Assembly (NCBI GenBank): GCA_963281255.1
Contig: OY725494.1
Location: 2,617,934 to 2,681,933, forward strand
From: Aphrocallistes beatrix
Taxonomy: Eukaryota; Porifera; Hexactinellida; Sceptrulophora; Aphrocallistidae
Reading direction: 5' to 3'
Length of the DNA: 64,000 bases
Shown: piece by piece, positions 22,301 to 32,116 of the stretch
Layout of the letters: each line of letters starts with the position of its first letter
Numbering within the stretch: position 1 is the first letter of the stretch
The notes under the pieces: generated by a model
What the model saw: the letters and a program-made list of their open reading frames with translations, nothing else
Databases searched by the model: none
Told to the model about the DNA's origin: nothing
Made by a program: the position numbers and the translations under genes

Positions 22301-23618
22301 ATTTGCACCCGCGTCCTTGATAATCTTGCTGGCATTCAAGAGCTGCAACCGCAGATCGTGACAAGGCATCCCCACCTTCGAGAACCGCTCTGGTGTCCTT
22401 CCAAACCGTGCCCAGTCGTACCCGGTGAGTGTCCCAGTCAAATTCTGTGGAACCGAATTTCTTGAGTAGATCCCTGCCCAGTATACGAGTTTTGCTGTTG
22501 TCATGCAGCACTCCAAATGAATGACAAGTCACTTGATTATCTCCTATGTCGACTTCCAATGTAATGTTCCCAATGAGCTCAACCGGGTTCTGTCCCACGC
22601 CATAAACCCTCCCTACTCGTCTGATTACCCGCTTCTCCAGACCCAAGTCCCGGATGGTCCCCAAATCAATAACCGACGGTCCGGCTCCGGAGTCTAAGAT
22701 CATCTCCAACGTCGCATTGGCTATCTTCACGGGTAATAAGACGGATAACTCAGAACCGAGGGTCGTTACTTGCATTATACTGTTCCTGGGTGCGCCACTC
22801 TTTTTCCTATGGCAATCGCTGATGGAATGTCCTCGGTTCCCACACACTGGGCAGCACTTCTTCGTGCAGTAGCGCCACTGGTGGTCCTCTCCACAGATAT
22901 AACAGCCTGATTTGGGGGGTTGTGCTTGTGCTCGATATCTTCGCCCTCTCTTTCCCCTCTGCTGGGTATAGGCTATCGATCGCTCTGATATTTCATCTTT
23001 TTCTTTATCTGCCTCGGACGGGTCATCATCGGCGGTATCGGACAAGGCAGCCACCTTGACAATCCGCTCGAAGTCGCGGCATCCCATGTCGAGTGCATGA
23101 CCCCGGTCATTCAACTGCCGTTTTATATCCGCGAGTAGCTTTCGGCTATCAGCACTCTCTAAATCGCCACCAACCTCTAAAACCGTACCCTTAATCTTGG
23201 CTTCCACGTCTCGAGGTAGCTGAGACGCTACTAACGCAGCTACGAATTTGAAGTCCAGCCCGGCCTCGGACGCCAGATGTTTGGCAGTAAAAAAGAAGTG
23301 GTCTATAGAATCGCCCGGCTGCCAACTGAGTCTGCACAACGCCTGTCTTGAGCTGTACTGGTCCGAAGGGGGGTCAAGTGTGGCAGACAGGGCGTCAAGT
23401 GCTTCCTCTACTGTCGCTGCGGTCTTCACCACTTCGCGCACGCACTCGCGGTCTGCGAAAGAACGATTGATGTATGCAGGAAGCATCTGAACGACCCTCT
23501 TCTCGCCTTCCTCCTGGGCTCGGATCGTACCTGTACTTGCTTCAAATATTATACGCCAGTTCGCGATTCGTTCGCCTTGTCCAAGCGGGGGGACTACTGG
23601 CTGTTGATTTGTCGCCAT
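19335..23618 (-). CDS. Gag-Pol polyprotein of the Ty3/Gypsy-type element (1427 aa)
   Basis: One frame carries Gag and Pol without a frame change. In order: a Gag region (residues 1-230), two CCHC knuckles (CYICGEDHQWRYC, CPVCGNRGHSISDCH), an aspartic protease (LDSGAGPSVID), a reverse transcriptase with YVDDILIH, an RNase H (TDASRVAAGGVLSQ), and an integrase with an HHCC finger (HNVSHPGV ... CSRCNICH) and a DDE core (FDVATLPWG, DQGPNVDG, QGDGQAERS). It ends with a GPY/F-like module (RYNGPFSVVSAQ). No chromodomain was recognised. This is mobile-element protein, not a host gene. Confidence 0.92.
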   Translation of the reverse strand: MATNQQPVVPPLGQGERIANWRIIFEASTGTIRAQEEGEKRVVQMLPAYINRSFADRECVREVVKTAATVEEALDALSATLDPPSDQYSSRQALCRLSWQPGDSIDHFFFTAKHLASEAGLDFKFVAALVASQLPRDVEAKIKGTVLEVGGDLESADSRKLLADIKRQLNDRGHALDMGCRDFERIVKVAALSDTADDDPSEADKEKDEISERSIAYTQQRGKRGRRYRAQAQPPKSGCYICGEDHQWRYCTKKCCPVCGNRGHSISDCHRKKSGAPRNSIMQVTTLGSELSVLLPVKIANATLEMILDSGAGPSVIDLGTIRDLGLEKRVIRRVGRVYGVGQNPVELIGNITLEVDIGDNQVTCHSFGVLHDNSKTRILGRDLLKKFGSTEFDWDTHRVRLGTVWKDTRAVLEGGDALSRSAVAALECQQDYQGRGCKYAANGCSSGAQKKVSINPDLPEGAKRQLASLIDEFCDVFAENPKSPSMTQNATHRIDTGNHLPVKHKQRRASPATQAQIDGQVTEMLQNGICRPSDSPWSSAIILVTKKDGGTRFVVDYRSLNDLTRKDAYPMPNPRDILDSLLGDNYYSSLDCASAYWAVPIDSLDQPKTAFSTPRGHFEMTRMAFGLCNSQATYQRLMDKTLRGIGQAHSYVDDILIHSPGLDSHINSIRTALMRLRNAKIQLRPDKCRLGYQCAEFVGHLITPDGHQPLHSNVEKILAFKPPRDKLELQRFLGLVNFYRDYISNMASIAEPMYRLTRKGVPYVWNAECHKAFNALKTSLTGPPVLLAYPNWDHPFYVQTDASRVAAGGVLSQLDENQRLRPLAYYSTGLNQSQRKYSAGEVECWALIALSRKFRDYLKAACKTIFLSDHNPLCWLRKQRDPRAKFARWIQELEDLDYEIHYVKGINNSAADFLSRLECEIDEQINDECEFFDRFVYSIPEFYAFSEEVRAEQHAEPTISCVIKQLGEQGFVSYGRYRNQRLAISNNIVTLDGRILVPDRLREIAFGRVHNVSHPGVKRTLYLMRRQFTWNGMQRDIREFCSRCNICHREKGKSRAGEPLEPNRSAHKPRQIVAFDVATLPWGSEQHRYFLLMTDLFSKWVEIAPMRDQTSSSILTALNTSWIHRHGPPEAFLSDQGPNVDGMMIRQALDALGVKKLHSSPYHPQGDGQAERSIQSVKQTLRCILSERRLEKDCWPSVLQEVAYALNTLPSAGTRITPFHIMHGVEPVSNPRPCVEENPSAMTPKECYDQASHNVEQAVESAHSSLEAYRDNMKRMYDRGRGATDVKDGDQVYLRNDAKADSLDPRYNGPFSVVSAQPPNATIDVGDGKMKTVHLDRCKIIPFHSHTNPQPRTGGDDRNTDGPALPVDRTRDSGEHDRDEAIEESGVHARCHPVPDVEQTGMAPRISRYGRVIKKPLRFRETSDDG

Positions 23619-23644
23619 TTAGATCGAGGTTAATTTGGTAATTA

Positions 23645-23845
23645 TGTTGTGCCGCGGGTTCGGACGAACAGAATTAATCTAAGTGATTATAATAGAATTA
23701 CCAAATTAAGATACGCATACACTAACATCACAGGCGATAGCCTGACCTATAAATATGCGAGTAAGAGTTGGTGAAGTCCTACATGACTAGCACCATGGGT
23801 GGTACTAACTAGGGGGTAACTACGTTTAGCGGTGAGATCCTAACA
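23645..23845 (-). repeat. 5' LTR of the Ty3/Gypsy-type element
   Basis: A 201 bp terminal repeat identical to 19117-19317. A 14-base segment of it (23696-23709) is the reverse complement of a 14-base segment in the adjoining leader (23630-23643), which may relate to priming; see findings. Confidence 0.93.
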
Positions 23846-23894
23846 CACCCCTTAATTAATGGCACGGTACACAACTTAATCCAACCCTTCTACC

Positions 23895-24115
23895 TAACTT
23901 TGTCTTACATGGGGGCATGCCTAATTTACGGGACGGGACGGGACCATCCCGGAAAATATAGGTACCTAAGTAATTTACGGGACGGGACGAGTCAAGATGC
24001 CTAATTTACGGGGCGGGACAGAAGGGGTGCCTGGTTTACGGGACGGGACATAAAAGGTGCCTAATTTACGGGACGGGATGCCGTCCCGTCCCGTAAATTA
24101 GGCATGCCCCTTACA
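23895..24115. repeat. Tandem array of 'tgcctaatttacgggacggg' units
   Basis: At least five spaced copies of 'cctaatttacgggacgggac' occur, and a reversed copy ends the block (24080-24110), so it is a tandem run closed by an inverted unit. This layout fits the terminal part of a hAT-like MITE with subterminal repeats. Related text (GGGCATGCCTAAAATCCGGG) follows at 24118. The element's limits were not resolved. Confidence 0.55.
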
Positions 24116-24129
24116 TGGGGCATGCCTAA

Positions 24130-26835
24130 AATCCGGGAACGAACGGAATATCCCGGAAATGTGCTAGACTCTAGTCCTTTGGGATCTCGGCGTCTTTGTG
24201 GGAATTCATAAAGGTTGCACACATAAGAGAGGCGAAGTGAAATTACGTAGGATAAGGATATGAGGAAGCAGCTGAATTTAAGTAGCTTAGTTAGAATAAG
24301 ATCATATAGCAGTGGTGTTTTGCAAAAAGAATAAGTGGGGGGGCGCTCCAATGTAAATGGTCAAAACTCTGGTGACGAAGTTTTAACGACATTTAGGGCA
24401 TTAGGATCTTTCGATCCATGATCGAAAGATCAGGATCGCGATCCTTTTTTTGAGGATCGATATCGGATCGACGATCCTTTTTAAAAGTAGGATCGGGATC
24501 GGGATCGTATCGAAATTTTTACTGAATTATTTGCGGCCTTGCTTCTTCTGGGAGGAGTTGTATTATTATGATTCATATATGAAGTGGTAACCTGTGGATT
24601 GAATGTTATAATCTTTGAGTGTCTACGGTTTATATTATGGCTTAAACAGTCAATTTTTTCCCCATAGCAACTGAGGAATGCATAGACATTCCATTTAAGA
24701 TTTTAAGATTTTTTGGGATTTAGGCCTTTAGACAGTTGAATTGCATACCTTGATATGATGTTTGTATATGATAATAATACATTTCTAAGGCTTATCGTAT
24801 CCGGGGTTTTTATTTATCGGTATAATTAAATCTGTTGCAGAAACCACAGTGATCACATGTGATTTGAATCAGTTGGCCGGATTTGCATGTCAGAAAAACG
24901 GTAAGGAAGGCGAGTAGCGCTTCTGAGTCAATCACAATGTTTTCTTTGAGCTCCATAATATTTAATGTTCCCTTCCTACTTACTATTGTGCAGGACGAGG
25001 TGGGTGTTCTTCACATGGCGGGTTGAAAATAATCTTTTAGACGCAGAAGTACACTCACGTATTACTTCTGGAGTGTTAGGAACTCGACATCGGAGATTCT
25101 GACGAAGTAGTAATCGTAGAAAGCGATAGCAAAGTTATGCTGGCCGCAAGGTTTATGGGAGGGTATTACTTGGTGTCCCCTTGGTTCGCTTCGGTGCTGG
25201 TGATCTTGGGACGCTAGATTTTAACGGTTTAGAAAACCAAGGTGCTTCGTGCACCAAAGGATATAATTAATATTTTAATTTGCAATAATTTATTTGGGGC
25301 TCTAATTATCGCCCTAACAAATGTAGTTAAATTTTACCAAAATTTATAATTCCACCAATCACTAACAAATCACCTCTACAAAAAGTAGCAAAAAGTCTAA
25401 TTAATTTTGTTAGTGTTTTTTATCAATTTAGTTAATCTTTTTATTAATTTTGTAATTCCATGATGAGTCGACATTTTTGTCTGAGGTCAGAAATTAGTGG
25501 AACCATAGCCAAAAGACTCCCACTTGCAAAAAACAGCCTTTAACTAATAAATTAAAACTCCCACACACTCGCTGCTTCGACCTGGGAATAGTAATTCCAG
25601 GAAATTTTCCATGACACATAGTGAGTTGAGTAGGGATGGAATCTTCATTGAACACGTTCGTTATCACCTTCTACAAGGAGAGCTGACCACAATCTGAAAA
25701 ATAGATAAAATAGCTTAATAAAGAGATTGATCCACGATTAATTTTGGACTATCCTACAAATATTGATGTTTTGGACTGGTACCTGATTTCTTTCTCTTTT
25801 CTTTCTGATATTCGTCGATTCTAACTTCCGTTCCCATTCTTCACTTCTAGTCCCACATCAGGATGCCTAATTAAAAATAATACAAAATCGCTTTCACCTT
25901 TTACCAATTCGCATTGTTATACGTCACTAGTTAATCCTGGGTAACAGGCTCAACCGGGGACAGGGTTACCCCCTGAGATTCGGAGCTAGATCCAGTCCTG
26001 AGCTCAACGCATTACATGCATGCTAGGGACCTGAAGATCATAAGTACCATGTATAGAAATAACCATTTAGTAAAGTATGATGTTAGACGCTTTGAGATGC
26101 CTTGTGTTTTTTCTATTTATAAAATTTTTATTGTTGGCCTCGCTCATAATTGCTAAACTTGAAACGGCGCAACATAATTCCTAGGTAAGCGTGGGTTTTA
26201 AAAAGGATCCACACAAACTCATTCTTTATCAAGTTTTGGGCTGCAGTCAAAGTTGACTCGAAATAGGATTGATTACAAATGCCTTCCTTCGTAGTGGAAA
26301 GTGGAATACTAACGACCTAAGTTGACTAATTCATCGAAAGATGATGAAAGAATTATGAATTATTCAAAATCTCAAACATTAGTGCAGATTATATGCCCAA
26401 CAGTGGTTAATGGGTTGCTTTTAGTTTCAAATTTGGAGTAATTCATTGAGAATTCATGAATTAGCCAACTTAGCTTACGACCCTCTTCGATCAAACTCGG
26501 GGACTGTTTCTAAGTGTGTGTTAGCTTAAGAGTGATCTAAATGCGCATAAAACTGAAACAATATTATCTCCGTATTACAAAATAGTCATCATAACTATAA
26601 GAAAATTCTATATTAATTGTCCCTATGAATAAATCAAACAAGATTAAGGCGGATAAAATAGAGAAGAATCTACAACGCAGGGCAATATACAGTATGCGAT
26701 ATCTTTGGGGATTTATCTCTGAAAACAAATCAAAGCTTTCAATATATTAGCATTTGCATGTATATATGTACATACATAAGAGTATAAGACTAGAGTAAGT
26801 CAGATAGAGTCTACTTAAGAATTAATCTTTTTGCA
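24130..26835. other. Intergenic, only repeat fragments seen
   Basis: The stretch holds a block of GGATCG/CGATCC repeats at about 24405-24515 (probably a hAT-like end), a foldback-family fragment at about 24640-24840 (the 'ccatagcaactgaggaatgc' centre and 'ttgatatgatgtttgtata' arm), and a family A fragment at 25447-25545. The rest, including 25550-26800, shows no coding frame or recognised RNA. Confidence 0.5.
25447..25545 (+). repeat. Family A repeat fragment
   Basis: Only the block from 'taattccatgatgagtcgac' to 'agccaaaagactccca' remains. Head and tail are missing. Confidence 0.7.
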
Positions 26836-27915
26836 ATGGGATTATTATTTCCTAAGAAGGAGCATTTTACGGATCATCCTGTATATATACCGATATACCT
26901 CTTTTACTTGGTGATTATAATCGCGGGGATTGGCTGTATCATTTTAGCTTTCTTTTCTTTTATCTACTATTTGAGTCGGATCAATATTTTGAACAAGAAA
27001 TTACACTTTTTAAAAAAGCAAACGGACCAAAGGTGTCTGGAAGAATGGAAAAATTCGAGAGTCGACTATATAAAGTCTGTCTTCATCACGTTAATTTCAG
27101 TTTTCGAGATGTTTCCTTATCTAATAGGACATGTTGCTCTCGTAACCGCTAATAACATACACGTTGAGTTCAAGCCTGATAATTGCAGTTCTAGTAAAGT
27201 TGTTGAAAACATATCCCACTACACCATATTTAGAGTCATGATAGCATTGGGGGCATCTGTAATAATTTTAAATATATCGCTAGTTCACACTCTGACATTC
27301 TACTTGTGTCATGCCTACAGCGTAAAGCGGAACATTAGATTCACAATACGAGATGGTTTCCTACTCTTATGGGTACTCCCGTTGATATTTATCATCTGGA
27401 TTAGCATTATCGAGTCGAGAGCGTTTATAATTACTTTACCTATTTCTTGTTTAATCGGAATAATCGGCCATTTGTATCTGAACTACAAATATACTAGAAG
27501 GTTGTATCGAACATTGAGAATCAGACGACTTGATGCTTGGTTTGAAGATATTAGAGCCTTTAAGGAGATAGACCGGATGTGCAGAGAATACAGAATGGGA
27601 TCAATCCTATATTTTGCGTTTGTCGTGCTCGTTATAATATTAACGATATATTATCTAGGGTTTCTCCTGATGTTCGGACTATTGAAAAATGACTGTTTCA
27701 TAAGATCTTTTGGTGTAGATTTAAAAGATTTTCGTTCTTTTAATTTGCAAAATCGAGACTCAATTGACATCCTCTATCAAATTTTCTTGGAATTAATTCC
27801 AAGTTTTATAAGCATGCTCGTTTGTTTATTTTTCTTTTCACTACATTTATTTATCATTTTTCAAGCCTCTAAAAGAATGATTCGCAGACACCAGATACAC
27901 TTCTTTACTAAGTAA
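26836..27915 (+). CDS. Predicted multi-pass (about seven-helix) membrane protein, family unknown
   Basis: A single 359 aa frame without introns. Hydrophobic segments lie at about residues 18-46, 62-86, 130-157, 173-192, 195-215, 254-282 and 320-348, so seven membrane passes are likely. Between them lie basic loops such as YKYTRRLYRTLRIRRLDAW and a C-terminal KRMIRRHQIHFFTK, which suggests a cytosolic C-terminus. No DRY, NPxxY or other hallmark of a known receptor class was found, and no channel signature. Possible glycosylation sites (NCS at about residue 116, NIS at about 124) lie between segments 2 and 3. The seven-helix layout allows a lineage-specific receptor, but this is speculation. 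The start follows a long AT-rich leader; an AATAAA lies 25 bp after the stop. Confidence 0.7.
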   Translation: MGLLFPKKEHFTDHPVYIPIYLFYLVIIIAGIGCIILAFFSFIYYLSRINILNKKLHFLKKQTDQRCLEEWKNSRVDYIKSVFITLISVFEMFPYLIGHVALVTANNIHVEFKPDNCSSSKVVENISHYTIFRVMIALGASVIILNISLVHTLTFYLCHAYSVKRNIRFTIRDGFLLLWVLPLIFIIWISIIESRAFIITLPISCLIGIIGHLYLNYKYTRRLYRTLRIRRLDAWFEDIRAFKEIDRMCREYRMGSILYFAFVVLVIILTIYYLGFLLMFGLLKNDCFIRSFGVDLKDFRSFNLQNRDSIDILYQIFLELIPSFISMLVCLFFFSLHLFIIFQASKRMIRRHQIHFFTK

Positions 27916-27939
27916 TTCATTCACAATTTTTGAACCACA

Positions 27940-27945
27940 AATAAA
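27940..27945 (+). terminator. Polyadenylation signal AATAAA
   Basis: AATAAA 25 bp after the stop codon of the membrane-protein gene, a normal spacing for 3' end formation. Confidence 0.5.
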
Positions 27946-28338
27946 ATATTCTAAATTTTATACGTATGTGAATTCTTTCTATATTTTATGGTACGTATTA
28001 AAATATATCAATAAATTGCTAAGCTCCTCTCTGTTTTACTTTCGCCAATATGACCTAAAATCTATCGTATTATATTTGTAACCATTGATTAAATGATATA
28101 CGAAGATGTTTGTATTAGTAATTCATTAAATAATATTTAGAATGAATTCGATGTTTACAAATGTACCAAGGTTGGTTGGGAATATAATAAAATATACAAT
28201 TTGAATCCATTGAATCAGTTAATAAGCTAAACTAGTAAAATTTTGGAATTTTACATTCCCGTCCTCTACCTTATCAATGGTACATTTGATGTCAGGCCTT
28301 ATTAGGTAGGTGCATAGCAATAAAAAAAATGTTATGTA

Positions 28339-29429
28339 CAGTGGAACCTGTATATAACGGCCACCTAAGGGACTAGACAAAATTGGCCGTTATACACAGG
28401 TGACCGTTATACACAGGTGACCGTTATATACAGGTGATTGTCTTAATCCCCAAAAGATATCAACGTAGTGCAATAAATATCGTTTTTAGAAATCCGTTAG
28501 AAATCCATTACGAAGTAATTACATGAAACTTGTTTATCGTTCGTAACAGGTCCTGTAATAGACACATAAAAAGGTGAAAAAGGTGATGGACGTTATACAC
28601 AGTTTTAGGGTCAGTAAGGGACTACAAACAGGTGGCCGCTGGCCGCGTTGAGCAGGTGACCGCTATACACAGGCTCAATATTAATGAATTTCGGACGGGA
28701 CTGTTCATTGGTGACCGCTATTGACAGGCAGGGGTGGATACAGGGTTTAGACTCAGGGGGGGGCCAAAAGCGAGCGGAGCGAGCGCAGGTAATGGGGGGT
28801 CTGGGTGGAAACCCCCCAGAAAAAATTTTTAACTTAAGGTGGTCAAATATCATTGTACATCAATTCTTATCAAATCTCAAACGGGATTTGAATTTCCTTC
28901 CTGTAACCTGATTACCACTTTGTGCTTCGCGCCAATTCATCACAAGCGTTTGCGAGTATATTTAGGTTTTAGTCAACATAGTGATAATGATACAATGTAT
29001 GGCATTCTAATGAAAAATAATTACATGTACGGATTTTACTATGTAGATGCCTATGAAATAGTAGCATACTCAAGTTTTCACCTCAATCGAATTTAAATGG
29101 AAACTCGAAGCTAATCTTAGTATTCGCCTCAAATAAAGGAATAATTGTTACACTTATGGGTTAATGTAAATCAGATCTGATGAAATCATTAAACACGGAA
29201 TAATTGAATTGAAGAAAGAAGTATCTTTGTAGATATCATTGGAATTGAGAAAATAAACTCATATAATTGAGGGCTAAAGTTCACAAATCTGGGGGACTAG
29301 GCCCAAATAGCTCCCCCGTAGATCAATTCGTAAAATTTTCAGGGGGGCATGGCCCCCCTGGACCCCCCCTGTATCCGCCCCTGTTGACAGGTGACCGTTA
29401 TATAGATAGGTGACCGTTATATTCGACTG
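28339..29429. mobile_element. Pogo/Tigger-like element with internal ACCGTTATACACAGGTG repeats, hAT MITE inside
   Basis: The left end reads CAGTGGAACCTGTATATAAC and the right end reads 'ggtgaccgttatattcgactg', with TA on both sides. Subterminal copies of 'gaccgttatacacaggt' are repeated four times near the left end and again near the right. The interior has no transposase frame. A 645 bp hAT MITE interrupts it at 28739-29383. Without that insertion the element would be about 440 bp. Confidence 0.7.
28739..29383. mobile_element. hAT MITE, 645 bp, with perfect 8 bp target duplication
   Basis: The ends are CAGGGGTGGATACAGG and CCTGTATCCGCCCCTG. TTGACAGG is repeated directly on both sides (28731-28738 and 29384-29391). 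G-rich and C-rich arms lie inside each end (ggggggccaaaag, ggggggcatggcccccctgg). No transposase is present. Confidence 0.88.
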
Positions 29430-29439
29430 TATATATTTT

Positions 29440-29690
29440 CGCACCTTTATATACATATTTTAACACCATTTGACGAATTTTGAAAATTATGCTAGAGACT
29501 AGTTTCCAATGGTAGACATTTTAGGGGTGTAGAATTCGAATATTATATTTTCAGATCGATATGATAAATTATTTGTTTACTTTTGTTTACAATATTTATA
29601 TAAATTAAACAAATTCCCAAAATAGACTAGATTGAGTAACTTCAGGCGCCCGCAGGGCGACTCTGCGGACACAGTGTCCGCAAGCCGCGC
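29440..29690 (-). repeat. Family B repeat fragment joined to a family A head
   Basis: The block from 'gctagagactagtttccaatgg' through 'gatcgatatgataaattatt' is reversed relative to the copies at about 53975-54233. It is followed at 29636-29690 by the GC-rich head of family A. The same junction occurs at 1-152, so the two modules may belong to one longer element. Confidence 0.6.
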
Positions 29691-29995
29691 TTGTTTGAAA
29701 TAAAACCAAGTGATCTTAGTCAAATTGAGAATGTAAAATTGATTGGTGCAAAACTTTTGAGACAGCATGTACGTAGTAGGACACCGTACAGTACGTTCAC
29801 TATCTGAGTAGCACAACAGCGTAGGACAGGGTTATACTACCAAAATATGTACTTCGGATCGAGATCTTCTTTTACGATCAATGTATGCCCTACAAATATA
29901 GAATAAATATATAGAATTGTCTAAAGCTACCAACCAAGCAACTAACATGTAGTCCATGATATACTAAACTAATATCTAATCAATTATATCGTAAC

Positions 29996-31252
29996 TCAGA
30001 AAAGTTGGATACAGTGGTTGGGATTTCGGGAGATAACAACAATCCGTCCTTCTGAATCCATAGTTATACCAATTGGCCTAATAAGATCCCCCTTCTCTTC
30101 TCCTTCCTTCCCAAATTTGTGGATCAGTGCTCCTGTGTAGGCAAATATGCAGACACAGCCACGGTATCTATCAGTCATTATAATGTTGAGATCTGAATCT
30201 AGAAGGAAACGATCCGCAATCCCTACTTGATTAGCACTATCATCTCCTCTGCTGATCATCCGTCTTGAGAGCTGGTGAGATGCACTATAGATTTTAATAC
30301 AAGGGTTTTCCCCACATAATACAACAATCTCCTTAGTTGTCAGTTTAACATCTTTAGCCTTGAAAATATCAGAAATGAAACAATTGAATGAGAGATCTAG
30401 GTTGAGACACTGGACACGATTATTACCAGATTCACAAATATAAATTCTTCTCCATTTTGTGGAAGCAGCAATACCTCTAGGTTCTTTGAATTCAAGTTCT
30501 CCATCCCCTTCCTTTCCAACAGTACTTAAGAATTCTTCTTGGAGAGAATAGATGTTAAGTGAGCAGCCCTTAGATTGAGTGATATACATCGTCTCTTGAA
30601 GAATACAAATTCCACTCGGACCATGCATTTTCTCACTGACCATAAATAGAAATCGACACATCCTATCGAACACTTGTACACGATTATTTGAGTAGTCGCA
30701 GATGTAAAAAAGGCCATTTTCCACAGTGATACTTTCAGGATAGCAGAATGAACTAGGACTTTTTGAGATTTTAGTGTTATGCAACCCGAATACTGCAAAC
30801 GGAACACCTTTCTTCTTATATTCACTGATCAATTTAGAACTCTTCTTCTCGCCATTAATACTTATTGCTCCCAGTGTATTCAAATTAGATTCTAATTCTT
30901 GGTTCCATTCAAAATCCACATTCTCCATTAGCTGCGCTTTTTCGCGTAGAATCTTTAACTGGGAAATCTTCTCATCAATCTGAGCAATAGTTTGTTGGAG
31001 AATTTCTTTCATTATATTGCCTTTCAGAGTATTCTCTAACTGTACCTTGGAAAGAGACAGTTGTTCAATTTCATCATCTATTCCTCTCCCATGAAACGTA
31101 TCTTCCAACTCCCGAACTTCTGCTAACAAAACTGCTTCTCTTTCTTGTAACAAATGATGAACTCTAGCAAACTTATCTCGAATTTCTCTACGAGCTCTAT
31201 CGAACTGATTTAGGTTGTTATCTTCGTTCCTTACTAACTCCTCGCTAGCCAT
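29996..31252 (-). CDS. Coiled-coil/NHL repeat protein (TRIM-related, no RING)
   Basis: An intact, intronless frame of 418 aa. Residues about 15-125 form a coiled coil (REIRDKFARVHHLLQEREAV, IMKEILQQTIAQIDEKISQL). Residues about 165-418 form an NHL beta-propeller; blades are marked by FCYPESITVENGLFYICDYS with NNRVQVFDRMCRFLFM, by FKEPRGIAASTKWRRIYICE with GNNRVQCLN, and by IRPIGITMDSEGRIVVISRN at the end. There is no RING finger and no clear B-box, so it is not an E3 ligase of the classical TRIM type. Propellers of this family bind proteins or RNA; the partner here is unknown. The start at 31252 is the first ATG and is preceded by an AT-rich TATA-like stretch (31263-31275). It is a diverged paralogue of the broken copies at 7841, 13022 and 57610, and the only intact one in the window. 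Confidence 0.85.
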   Translation of the reverse strand: MASEELVRNEDNNLNQFDRARREIRDKFARVHHLLQEREAVLLAEVRELEDTFHGRGIDDEIEQLSLSKVQLENTLKGNIMKEILQQTIAQIDEKISQLKILREKAQLMENVDFEWNQELESNLNTLGAISINGEKKSSKLISEYKKKGVPFAVFGLHNTKISKSPSSFCYPESITVENGLFYICDYSNNRVQVFDRMCRFLFMVSEKMHGPSGICILQETMYITQSKGCSLNIYSLQEEFLSTVGKEGDGELEFKEPRGIAASTKWRRIYICESGNNRVQCLNLDLSFNCFISDIFKAKDVKLTTKEIVVLCGENPCIKIYSASHQLSRRMISRGDDSANQVGIADRFLLDSDLNIIMTDRYRGCVCIFAYTGALIHKFGKEGEEKGDLIRPIGITMDSEGRIVVISRNPNHCIQLF

Positions 31253-32014
31253 GACAATCTAAGAAATATATATTTAACTAAATGTAAGTATCAACGAACT
31301 GATAGTATGTATGATCAAAAATAAGAAGAGTAGAAAGTGGAAAATATTATGCGCATATATACAAGAATTATTGTTTGGTTATAAGCCTACTCGCACTACT
31401 GCATACAACATCAATATCCACGACTACATTCAAAATCGAGGTCTGAAAATAGATCAGTGATTTATTAAGATCAGAAGATGTAGCATTATTAAATCTCCGG
31501 GGGCTTTTAGGGCATTTAGGTGGAGAATAGGTAAGTTTAACAAGTATGTACTTTGTCCAAAACAAGTTTTTTTTAAATTTTTCAAAATCAAACATTGTTA
31601 ATTGATTTTTCAAATACAAGCCCTTTATCAAGGTTAAACAACGCTAGTTGATTCAAAAGTAGGAAATTGTGAAAAATGCACCCATTTGAAAAAGGATGGA
31701 TGTTTAAATTGTGTATCCTACCAAAAAGCTACCCTCAGATGCCCTTCTTGGCCTTTTCCCCCTCCAAAACCCCACCTGATCTTACAATTTTAAATAGCAA
31801 TTTTTCAAAAAATTCCAAATTAAAATCACTCCAAATTGCTTTAACATCAAAGTTATTCATGGTATATAAATTATTCTTTTTACCAAAACGACGCAGAATT
31901 GTCCCCTCTACAAAATGACCTCTTTGGAACATTATAAAGCGACTTTTGACAGTTGTAACCGTTTCAAGCAAAAAAGCCTAAAAATGGGTCACTTTTGATT
32001 ATAAAGGTCATAAC
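31253..32014. other. Intergenic, no gene seen
   Basis: AT-rich DNA upstream of the NHL gene. Frames present on both strands at about 31680-31970 have no family resemblance and biased composition. No repeat family was recognised. Confidence 0.4.
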
Positions 32015-32078
32015 TGCGTTGAATCTGCCAAAGATCAGCTTTCTGTGTTTGGCAGTTTCTTCAATCAATTCGTTACAG

Positions 32079-32116
<38 letters not shown>

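Larger units (their letters stand above)
19117..23845 (-). mobile_element. Ty3/Gypsy-type LTR retrotransposon, young, looks whole
   Basis: Two LTRs of 201 bp (19117-19317 and 23645-23845) flank a single long gag-pol frame on the minus strand. The LTRs start TG and end CA, and I see no difference between them. The flanking CACC (19113-19116 and 23846-23849) is a 4 bp target duplication, possibly 5 bp. A purine-rich tract (AAGGGGAAGTGG on the minus strand) abuts the 3' LTR. A 26 bp leader separates the 5' LTR from the frame. Identical LTRs and an open frame mean a recent insertion. No envelope gene is present. Confidence 0.93.
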
